NCBI RefSeq assembly: GCF_007570835.1
Contig: NZ_SUNC01000004.1
Location: forward strand, 186,001-250,000
Source of the DNA: Croceicoccus sediminis
GTDB lineage: Bacteria > Pseudomonadota > Alphaproteobacteria > Sphingomonadales > Sphingomonadaceae
DNA: 64,000 bases
Direction of reading: 5' to 3'
Under the pieces are notes generated by a model. That model was not told the DNA's origin and searched no databases. It worked only from the letters and a program-made list of their open reading frames with translations. The position numbers and the translations under genes are program-made. Below are positions 55,786-64,000 of the stretch, one piece after another; positions within the stretch are counted from its first letter, which is position 1, and each line of letters opens with the position of its first letter.

Positions 55786-57813
55786 ATGGCCAGCCAGCCT
55801 GTAAAACCCAATCGTTATTCCCAAACGGCCGGTCGGGGATTCAACCTGTTTCGCAGCTGGCCGCTCTGGTTTCAGGGCCTGCTGGCCGCGCTTGTCCTGT
55901 TCGTCGGGTGGGAAATCTACGCCGCGCCGCCGTGGAAACTGGGCGGCCCGCCGCCGCCGCAGGGTATCGATTTCCTTGCCACCGATGGATCCGTAATCGC
56001 ACATCGCGGGCCGAAATCGGCGGTTCCGGTCAATGCCGAAGACTTGCCCGAACACGTGCGGCAGGCGTTCCTGGCGATCGAGGACCGGCGATTTTACGAA
56101 CATGGCGGCATCGATTTCCGCGGCCTTGCCCGCGCGACGGTTACCAACCTCAAGGCCGGCGGAGTGGTTCAGGGCGGCTCCACCATTACGCAACAGTACG
56201 TAAAGAACGCCTTCCTTACGCAGGACCGCACGTTCGTGCGCAAGGGCAAGGAAATGCTTCTGGCCGACTGGGCCGAGATGTGGATGAGCAAGAACGAGAT
56301 TCTCTCCCGGTATCTCGAACTGTGCTATTTCGGCGAAGGGCAATACGGCCTGGTCGCGGCGGCCCATTATTACTTCGATCGCACGCCCGACGAACTGACC
56401 CTGGGCCAGGCCGCGATGCTGGCAGGCATGGTAAAGGCCCCTTCGCGCCTCTCCCCCCTCGTCAACCGCGAAGCGTCGCTTGAACGCATGCGCGTCGTGC
56501 TGGACGCAATGGCCTATGCAGGCTTCATCTCAGAAGAAGACGCCAAGGCGGAACCCGATCCAAAGGTGACCCCCGGCGCGGAAGACGACGAAGGCCCTAG
56601 CGGGACTTGGTTCGTCGACTGGCTGATGCCGCAATTGCCCGACGACTTTTCGGGCACGGTACAGACCACGCTTGAACCCGACGCGCAGGCGCGGGCCGAA
56701 CGCGTGGTGCGCAACGCCCGGCTTGGCGGGGCGGAAGTCGCGCTGATCGCCATGCGGCCCAACGGCGCGATCGCGGCGATGGTCGGCGGCAAGAAGTGGA
56801 CGCCCGAGGCGTTCAACCGCGCCACGACCGCCAAGCGTCAGCCGGGTTCGACCTTCAAGCTGTTCGACTATTTCGCGGCGATCCGCGATGGCGCGACGGC
56901 AGATACGCTGGTGCTGGACGGCCCGATCGACATCGACGGGTGGAAACCGAACAACGCCTACTCCGGCTATTACGGCCAGATCCCGCTGTCGCGCGCCTTT
57001 GCCATTTCCAGCAACACGGCCGCGATCCGCATCGCGCAGGATGTCGGCCCCGACGAAGTGATCGATACCGCGCGCGGCCTTGGCGTCACATCCGAAATTC
57101 CCGAAACGCCCAGCATGGCGCTTGGCACGGCCAGCATGACCTTGAAGGAACTGGCCGCGGCCTATGCCGCCTTTGCCTCGGGCAAGTACCCGGTCGAACC
57201 CTATGGCATGGCCGAAGACGCGGCGACGCCGTGGCGCAGCCTTGATGCCAGGCGCGAATGGGCGCCGATGCTCAAGCTGCTCTACAACGCGGCAAACCAC
57301 GGCACCGGGCGGTCCGCGGTGATCGACGCGCAGCCGACGTTCGGCAAGACCGGCACCACGCAGGAAGGACGCGACGCGATCTTCGTCGGCTTTGCCGGGA
57401 GCATGGTAACCGCCGTCTGGGTCGGGCGGGACGACAACAAGCCGATCCCCGGCAACCACGGCGGCGGCAATCCCGCGCAAATCTGGAAGCAGTTCATGAG
57501 CGGGGTGAAGCTGGAACCGCTGAACCTGCCGCTCAAGGTCAACCAGATAAAGCGCCCTGCCCCGCGCAGCACGATGAACGCGCAGGACGCGGACATGAGC
57601 ACGATCGACATCGGCGGCATGGACGAAGGCGACATCGACATCATGGTGCCCGAAGGCATCCCCGACCTGCCCGAAGGCTTCGACGGTGACATCGGCGCTG
57701 TCGAGACGGACGTGGAGGAGCCAATCGTGCCGCAGGCCGACCTGCAAGTGCCCGCCACCCCGCCGCAGGCAGCGCCCGCGCAGCCAGTCCCCAACGGCCC
57801 TGCGGGCGAGTAG
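55786..57813 (+). CDS. Penicillin-binding protein 1A family
   Basis: This 675-residue bifunctional peptidoglycan synthase has one membrane helix (about 28-46) and a GT51 glycosyltransferase domain (AIEDRRFYEHGGID; QGGSTITQQYVKN). Its transpeptidase domain has the SxxK motif STFK (in RQPGSTFKLF), the SxN motif SSN and KTG (in GKTGTTQ). It acts in the periplasm on lipid II. A Pro/Ala-rich tail follows. The promoter must lie in the AT-rich spacer upstream. Confidence 0.94.
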   Translation: MASQPVKPNRYSQTAGRGFNLFRSWPLWFQGLLAALVLFVGWEIYAAPPWKLGGPPPPQGIDFLATDGSVIAHRGPKSAVPVNAEDLPEHVRQAFLAIEDRRFYEHGGIDFRGLARATVTNLKAGGVVQGGSTITQQYVKNAFLTQDRTFVRKGKEMLLADWAEMWMSKNEILSRYLELCYFGEGQYGLVAAAHYYFDRTPDELTLGQAAMLAGMVKAPSRLSPLVNREASLERMRVVLDAMAYAGFISEEDAKAEPDPKVTPGAEDDEGPSGTWFVDWLMPQLPDDFSGTVQTTLEPDAQARAERVVRNARLGGAEVALIAMRPNGAIAAMVGGKKWTPEAFNRATTAKRQPGSTFKLFDYFAAIRDGATADTLVLDGPIDIDGWKPNNAYSGYYGQIPLSRAFAISSNTAAIRIAQDVGPDEVIDTARGLGVTSEIPETPSMALGTASMTLKELAAAYAAFASGKYPVEPYGMAEDAATPWRSLDARREWAPMLKLLYNAANHGTGRSAVIDAQPTFGKTGTTQEGRDAIFVGFAGSMVTAVWVGRDDNKPIPGNHGGGNPAQIWKQFMSGVKLEPLNLPLKVNQIKRPAPRSTMNAQDADMSTIDIGGMDEGDIDIMVPEGIPDLPEGFDGDIGAVETDVEEPIVPQADLQVPATPPQAAPAQPVPNGPAGE

Positions 57814-57832
57814 TTCGAAGACCGCAACCCCC

Positions 57833-58186
57833 TTGGTAAGGTATCTCTATCTCGCAGGCGGCTTCGTCTCACTCGGCCTCGGCGCGATCGGGGTCGTGCT
57901 GCCCTTGCTGCCGACGGTGCCGTTCATGATCCTTGCCGCGTTCTGCTTTGCGCGGTCCAGCCCCCGGCTTGAGGCATGGCTGGTCGAACATCGCCATTTC
58001 GGCCCGCATATCCGCGCATGGCGGGAAAAGGGCGCGATCAGCCGCCGGGGCAAGACCGCCGCGCTGGCCGCCTTTGCGGTCAGCATCGTGCTTGCCTTCG
58101 CCTTTGCGCCGATGCCCGCGCCGCTGATTACGCTGACCGCAGCACTCGTGGGCGGAAGCTGGATCTGGACCCGGCCGGAAAGCTGA
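57833..58186 (+). CDS. DUF454 (YbaN-like) membrane protein
   Basis: This small membrane protein of about 117 residues has the start YLYLAGGFVSLGLGAIGVVLPLLPTVPFMILAAFCFARSSPR, the diagnostic DUF454/YbaN pattern, and a second hydrophobic hairpin near the C-terminus. Its function is unknown. No ATG fits the frame, so I propose the TTG at 57833, 20 bp after the PBP1A stop. The exact start is uncertain. It converges with rluE 6 bp later. Confidence 0.8.
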   Translation: MVRYLYLAGGFVSLGLGAIGVVLPLLPTVPFMILAAFCFARSSPRLEAWLVEHRHFGPHIRAWREKGAISRRGKTAALAAFAVSIVLAFAFAPMPAPLITLTAALVGGSWIWTRPES

Positions 58187-58192
58187 TCCGCG

Positions 58193-58741
58193 TCAGACCT
58201 GCAACTCGCGCCATTCGCCCGGTGCCAGACCTTCCACCGACCAGTCGCCCACGCTCCACCGCACCAGCCGCAAGGTCGGATGGCCGACGGCGGCGGTCAT
58301 GCGGCGGACCTGGCGGTTGCGCCCTTCGGTAATGGTCAGCTCGATCCAGGTGTCGGGCACGGACTTGCGATAGCGGATCGGGGGATCGCGGTCCCAAAGC
58401 TCCGGCACCTCGATCACGCGCACGCGCGCAGGCGCGGTCTTTCCGTCCTTCAACTGCACGCCCCTGCACAGCGCGGCGATGGCGGCCTCGTCCGGTTCAC
58501 CCTCCACTTGCGCAAGGTAAGTCTTGGGCATCTTGTGGCGCGGTTCGGCGATGCGCGACTGCAACCGCCCATCGTCGGTCAGCAGCAGCAGCCCCTCGCT
58601 ATCACGGTCCAGCCGCCCGGCGGGATAGACGCCGGGGACTTTCACGTATTCGGACAGCGTCGGGTGCGGGCTTTCGTCCTTCCCCGCGCTGAATTGCGAG
58701 AGCACGCCGAAGGGCTTGTTGAGCAGGATTAGCCGGGTCAT
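58193..58741 (-). CDS. rluE: rRNA large-subunit pseudouridine synthase (RluE/RsuA family)
   Basis: This 182-residue enzyme has the catalytic aspartate in PAGRLDRDSEGLLLLTDDG and the family blocks LLNKPFGVLSQFS and EGRNRQVRRMTAAVGHPTLRLVR. It lacks an N-terminal S4 domain, which fits RluE, the synthase for a 23S rRNA pseudouridine. The ATG at 58741 is chosen because the extra residues upstream are not conserved in type. Accessory genes begin just upstream of it. Confidence 0.88.
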   Translation of the reverse strand: MTRLILLNKPFGVLSQFSAGKDESPHPTLSEYVKVPGVYPAGRLDRDSEGLLLLTDDGRLQSRIAEPRHKMPKTYLAQVEGEPDEAAIAALCRGVQLKDGKTAPARVRVIEVPELWDRDPPIRYRKSVPDTWIELTITEGRNRQVRRMTAAVGHPTLRLVRWSVGDWSVEGLAPGEWRELQV

Positions 58742-58875
58742 CGCCTGTCGCCATAGGCGCTTCGCCGCCGGTGAGCAAAGGCGCGTTCGGGTACGCGATT
58801 TTATTGTCCTACACCCCCCGCCCCGCACCATACCCGCCCGCCTCTTTTCAACCCGCAACAGGTGGTGCCCCGCCC

Positions 58876-59571
58876 ATGACGATCGCCAAGCCCATACGAC
58901 CCGCCTCCCCCGCTGCCCTGCCCACCTTCACCCCCGTTCCGCGCAAGTGCCAGCGGCACGACGGGTGGACGCCCGCGCGGCAAACCGGCTTTATCGAGAC
59001 GCTGGCCGACACCGGCAGCGTGAAAAGCGCCGCCCAGTCCGTGAACATGACGGCGGTGAGTGCGTATTACCTGCGCCGCCAGCCCGGCGCGGAAAGCTTT
59101 CGCAAGGCATGGGAAGCCGCACTGGCGCTGGGCGTACAGCGGCTGGAGGATGTGGCGATGGAACGCGCGCTCAACGGGATCGAGGTGCCGGTGTACCACT
59201 TCGGCGCCGTCGTCGGCACGCGCCGGGTCTATAATGACAGGCTGCTGATGTTCCTGCTGAGAAATCGCGCGCCCGAACGCTTCGCAGCGGACGGCGCACG
59301 CGGGCTGAACGCCGTGGACAAGGCCATGCTGACCCGGTTGAAGAAGCAATGGCGCGCCGAGTGGGAAGCCGAACGCGCCACGCTTTCGGGCGTGGAGGAA
59401 GAGGCGGTGATGGACAGCATCAACCGCAAGCTGGACCTGATGAAGGAAAGGCTGGAAGCGGGCGAGGACCCGGACGAAGCCGCCAGGGCCGTGCGCCGCG
59501 AACTGGGCGAGGACGTGAAGGAGGACGGGGAAAGCGGGGAAGATGCGAATTACGGGGAGGATGGGAAATGA
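58876..59571 (+). CDS. HTH protein resembling phage terminase small subunit
   Basis: In this 231-residue protein an N-terminal helix-turn-helix-like block (ARQTGFIETLADTGSVKSAAQSVNM) is followed by a domain with LGVQRLEDVAMERALNGIEVPVYHFG and RVYNDRLLMFLLRNRAPERF. The tail is acidic (EDPDEAARAVRRELGEDVKEDG). The pattern resembles terminase small subunits, but it is a frequent chromosomal family in Sphingomonadales and no other phage gene is here. The ATG at 58876 is chosen over an earlier one at 58771. Confidence 0.65.
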   Translation: MTIAKPIRPASPAALPTFTPVPRKCQRHDGWTPARQTGFIETLADTGSVKSAAQSVNMTAVSAYYLRRQPGAESFRKAWEAALALGVQRLEDVAMERALNGIEVPVYHFGAVVGTRRVYNDRLLMFLLRNRAPERFAADGARGLNAVDKAMLTRLKKQWRAEWEAERATLSGVEEEAVMDSINRKLDLMKERLEAGEDPDEAARAVRRELGEDVKEDGESGEDANYGEDGK

Positions 59572-59723
59572 GCGTGCGCACGATCCCCGATTTCCTGAAA
59601 CGAGACCCGCTGGAACTGGGGTATCCGGTGTCGAAGCGCAGGATGATGCGGACGTTCATGGGAATGCCCGATGAGGAGTGGCCCGAACTGCCGACGATGC
59701 GCAGAGGCGAAGAGGAAGGGTGA
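59568..59723 (+). CDS. Short hypothetical protein, 51 aa
   Basis: This 51-residue basic/acidic peptide, with the motif TIPDFLKRDPLELGYPVSKRRMMRTF, starts at an ATG overlapping the stop of the HTH gene (ATGA). It is translated with the HTH gene and is probably a partner of that protein. Nothing more can be said about its function. Confidence 0.6.
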   Translation: MSVRTIPDFLKRDPLELGYPVSKRRMMRTFMGMPDEEWPELPTMRRGEEEG

Positions 59724-60136
59724 GGACCGCGAGACGCAAACCTCTGGCGAAATTCGGGGCGCGCCAGCGACTCCCGCAAGGCCGAACGGCCGCCGCGCCT
59801 TATTGGCGCGTAGCCAAGGCCCCCGGATGGGGGCCGCCCGGCGCTTGAGGGGCTAAGACAAATAAACTGCGGGGCCGGTGGGGTTGCACGGGCCGCAAGG
59901 CCCGCGCGCTGTCTGCGGAGTCAATAAGGTGGCGCTCCAACGCCCTTCACCTTCCTTCAGGTATCAATCCCAAGCAGCTTTTACGAAGGGAGAACCCGAA
60001 AACCCCTGAGCTAGCCCGACGATTGTACGCAGTCCCCGATCCAGTTTGCCTTCAATGCAGGGCGCGGGACACCTCCTCCCTCCCGTCCGACCGAAAGGAG
60101 ATCAGCGGATTTATGAGGTGTGGGAAACGCCTAGGG
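59724..60136. other. Non-coding stretch with GC-rich hairpins left of the OLD gene
   Basis: This is about 410 bp without a convincing gene. It contains a cluster of four perfect GC-rich hairpins (listed separately) and then a more mixed segment running into the AT-rich gene. No tRNA, integrase site or direct repeat shared with the right flank was recognised. Confidence 0.5.
59780..59904. repeat. Left cluster of GC-rich hairpins
   Basis: Four perfect stem-loops lie in 125 bp: GGCCG-AA-CGGCC (59780-59791), CGCGCC-TTATT-GGCGCG (59794-59810), GGCCCCC-GGAT-GGGGGCC (59818-59835) and CGGGCC-GCAA-GGCCCG (59889-59904, GNRA-type loop). They may act as terminators, REP-like elements or insertion targets. 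Confidence 0.6.
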
Positions 60137-61963
60137 TCAACTGCGGACCTTATCGGCCTTCAAATTTTCCAACAGAATTTCAAAGGTGGCCTTTGTTTTA
60201 TCCGTCAGAATCTTGTTCGCGTCTCTCTTATGTTTAACAGGGTCCAGCATCAGCGAACGCATAATAGCTAGAAACTGATTTTTTGACACCTTCGCAACTG
60301 TTTCACCTAAGGCTATCTCAGCGAGATCCACTTTTTCTTTATCGGAAAACATATCTTCAATCTCGGTATTTTGCCCCGGCAAAAGCACAAAAGCGTCATC
60401 AGTCAAACCATGGTTCTTCTTATATTTTTCTTTGTTTTCTCGGCCATCTTTATCCGAGTCCAACAAAACTCGAAAGTTCGCATTCCAGCCAATATTTAAA
60501 GAAATCAAGGTTCCAAGATCGTTGGCTGACGTACCGGGGTAGATCGCATGCGTTGCCTTCTGGCCAAGGAGTACCTGCATAAACTCTAAAACAAGAGCGT
60601 CCGACGGGCCTTCTGTGATAATCGCGTTTTCCCACGGCATATCGAAATTACTAGGCACAACATTGAGACAGTCGAACAGTGGCTGGTAGTAAGAAATTTT
60701 AGCATCCTTACCTTTTATATATTCCCCCCACTTTATGCATTGTACAACGCCGTTAGATCTTTGAACAACATATGTATTTTTGACGTTGCTCGGTGATATC
60801 AAATACCGGCTATGAGTTGTGTAAACCAAGCTGGTGTCTTCGACCAACGCAGAAAAATCACCAACCATTTTTTGTTGCGCTGTGGAGTGTAGGTTTGAGG
60901 CTGGCTCGTCAATCAGGTAGACTGGCTTGCCCGAGCCCTCCCGCAGCTTTTTACGACGAAATTCGGTTTTCATTAGAAAGGCAAGATACCAAACTGCACC
61001 CTTGCTTCTTTCTTTAACAGAATAAGTAGTCCCATCTTTTTCTGTTATTTTAATCGCAAAGTATTTTTTCGCGCTATTATATATAATTTCAGCGTCTTCG
61101 ATTTCCTGCACGCCTGAAAGATTTTCCCACTTCTCCGTAAACGTCTTTTGAAGAGTTTTATTAACTTTCTTTAAGACGGTACTAGCGTCGTCCTCTCTAG
61201 GATTCGTCTTCGAAAAATATTTCTCAAATTTGCTTATGCTATAATTAGAGTCAGTGTTGTAGAACAATCCATCTATAATTTCATACCACGATAGATTAAA
61301 TGCGGGATTTCGTGATGAAGTATATATTTTATCGGGAATGGCATCTTGAAAATCTTCAAAATACAAAATGAAAGGACATTTTCGGATAATCTCCTGAGCT
61401 ATAATACTACCCAACTTTTGATCAGAAAATTTTATTCTATTATCAAATGTATAGTAGCTTTTACCAGGATTTCCATTGTTGAATGGAATCACGCGCGATA
61501 TGAATATATTTTTTTCTTCTGAGAGCTTCTGACAAATAGCCTCAACTTCACCTTTGACCGTCGCATCAAATTCGGCAGCCCGGAGAACTTTCTTGAAGAA
61601 ATTATAGTTTAAATCCCCAATGAACGAAATTTCAGCAGTGATCGTGCAAGGGTCATTGCATTCGATATCCTGCTTGTTTCGAATGGACGTGAAAAATTGT
61701 TTCAGGTTCTCCGGTTGTGGATCGTTATTAAAATCAAAGGCTTCGATCGCCTTCAAAATACTCGTCTTTCCTGACTCGTTTAGACCAAGCAGAAGTATGA
61801 GATCATTCTTCGAGAAATTTATCGAAACGTTGTCGAGCCCTCGAAAATTTTCGATCTGAAAAGACTGATAAGAAAAGAGCTTTTCTGGCTCTTTCTCTTC
61901 GCGAAATATGGGTAACGGATAAGCATAAAATTCCGTTATTATCTCGAGGAGTTGCTTCAGCAT
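60137..61963 (-). CDS. OLD-family ATPase-TOPRIM nuclease, candidate phage-defence gene
   Basis: This 608-residue protein has an N-terminal ABC-type ATPase with Walker A GLNESGKTS (60-68), a signature-like ERSKGAVW (318-325), Walker B VYLIDEP (348-354) and H-loop TTHS (382-385). A C-terminal TOPRIM domain follows, with Glu451 in TEGPSD, DSD at 502-504 and a further acidic set near 533-537. This is the OLD (overcoming lysogenization defect) nuclease layout. No UvrD-type GajB gene is next to it, so it would be class 1. It is much AT-richer than its neighbours, which indicates transfer. GAGGG precedes the ATG. Confidence 0.88.
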   Translation of the reverse strand: MLKQLLEIITEFYAYPLPIFREEKEPEKLFSYQSFQIENFRGLDNVSINFSKNDLILLLGLNESGKTSILKAIEAFDFNNDPQPENLKQFFTSIRNKQDIECNDPCTITAEISFIGDLNYNFFKKVLRAAEFDATVKGEVEAICQKLSEEKNIFISRVIPFNNGNPGKSYYTFDNRIKFSDQKLGSIIAQEIIRKCPFILYFEDFQDAIPDKIYTSSRNPAFNLSWYEIIDGLFYNTDSNYSISKFEKYFSKTNPREDDASTVLKKVNKTLQKTFTEKWENLSGVQEIEDAEIIYNSAKKYFAIKITEKDGTTYSVKERSKGAVWYLAFLMKTEFRRKKLREGSGKPVYLIDEPASNLHSTAQQKMVGDFSALVEDTSLVYTTHSRYLISPSNVKNTYVVQRSNGVVQCIKWGEYIKGKDAKISYYQPLFDCLNVVPSNFDMPWENAIITEGPSDALVLEFMQVLLGQKATHAIYPGTSANDLGTLISLNIGWNANFRVLLDSDKDGRENKEKYKKNHGLTDDAFVLLPGQNTEIEDMFSDKEKVDLAEIALGETVAKVSKNQFLAIMRSLMLDPVKHKRDANKILTDKTKATFEILLENLKADKVRS

Positions 61964-61981
61964 GGGACCCTCTGCAGTATT

Positions 61982-62018
61982 GCAAGCCTAAGAGGCTTGC
62001 TAGGCAAGCAGAGCAACT
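61982..62018 (-). promoter_or_regulatory. Alternative hairpins in the leader of the OLD gene
   Basis: GCAAGCCT-AAG-AGGCTTGC (61982-62000) is a perfect 8 bp stem. The right arm can instead pair with the following CAAGC (GCTTG-CTAGG-CAAGC). Three alternating copies of GCAAGC/GCTTGC lie 19 to about 45 bp upstream of the start codon, suggesting an operator or a switch in the leader. Confidence 0.5.
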
Positions 62019-62109
62019 CAATTCGTATCTGAGATCAAGGCGTGAATCGTATTTAGGCACAGAACAACCAGCCACGGCAAAGCCGCGGCTTGACGTCGAA
62101 CGGCTCGTG

Positions 62110-62184
62110 GCGGGCTTAGGCCCGCACGGCCGCCGGCCGTAATTACAGCCTCTCGCGCCTAAGGCGTCAGGCGCTGCGCGCCTG
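62110..62184. repeat. Right cluster of GC-rich hairpins
   Basis: GCGGGC-TTAG-GCCCGC (62110-62125), ACGGCCG-C-CGGCCGT (62126-62140) and CAGGCG-CTGCG-CGCCTG (62168-62184) lie between the OLD gene and lepA. They mirror the left cluster in style but not in sequence. Confidence 0.6.
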
Positions 62185-62206
62185 CCGACTTATTCGCGGG
62201 GCTTCA

Positions 62207-64000
<1,794 letters not shown>

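Noticed and set aside
59724-60136. tRNA gene or attachment site next to the accessory region
   Set aside because: No cloverleaf could be drawn, and no direct repeat is shared by the two flanks.
60023-60271. 82-codon plus-strand frame overlapping the 3' end of the OLD gene
   Set aside because: Composition changes midway and it overlaps a well-supported gene. No motif is visible.

Overview
The window looks like a chromosomal segment of a GC-rich alphaproteobacterium of the order Sphingomonadales, most likely family Erythrobacteraceae (Erythrobacter/Altererythrobacter/Croceicoccus type). This is inferred from the high-GC coding bias, a single hybrid lipoprotein-release permease (LolF type), an sdhC-sdhD-sdhA operon, and the general look of the conserved hypothetical genes. 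No rRNA, tRNA, CRISPR array, insertion sequence or replication origin was recognised. Almost all of the DNA is coding, with short operons on both strands.

Region 1-13 kb holds housekeeping genes: the end of a lytic transglycosylase, moaB, a PA0069-type radical SAM gene, dnaE, lolD plus the Lol permease, purF with an SDR gene, and a PilZ gene. Region 13-24 kb holds a photolyase-cyclopropane synthase operon with a candidate EcfG-type general stress promoter, a PAP2 phosphatase, a korA-korB-flavin oxidoreductase operon, rppH and an RsmB-type methyltransferase. Region 24-34 kb holds guaB, an M28 peptidase, a hydroxybutyrate dehydrogenase, ypfJ, and a blaI-M56 protease-creD cluster whose upstream gap carries two phased BlaI-like operators. 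Region 34-41 kb holds the sdh operon (no sdhB seen), a subclass B3 metallo-beta-lactamase that is predicted to be a lipoprotein and is translationally coupled to prmA, and small exported proteins. Region 41-52 kb holds a proline-rich repeat protein, ligA, a DUF2165 protein, a tautomerase divergent from a winged-helix/TPR regulator with three phased direct repeats between them, recN, an LpxH-like phosphoesterase with a glycosyltransferase, an exported methyltransferase-like lipoprotein, and bamD.

Region 52.5-55.3 kb is the most unusual conserved cluster. Four genes in one operon encode a 406-residue protein with a degenerate-receiver-like N-terminus and a winged-helix-like C-terminus, a CvnD/Rup-type small GTPase and two roadblock/LC7 proteins. 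This resembles the actinobacterial conservons, but without a histidine kinase and in a proteobacterium. It is followed by a very AT-rich spacer of about 300 bp and then a divergent PBP1A gene.

Region 58.7-62.2 kb, between an RluE-type pseudouridine synthase and lepA, looks like an accessory insertion site. A terminase-small-subunit-like HTH gene pair is followed by a strikingly AT-rich gene for a stand-alone OLD-family ATPase-TOPRIM nuclease. That gene is bracketed on both sides by clusters of GC-rich hairpins and is a candidate anti-phage defence gene. The window ends inside lepA.
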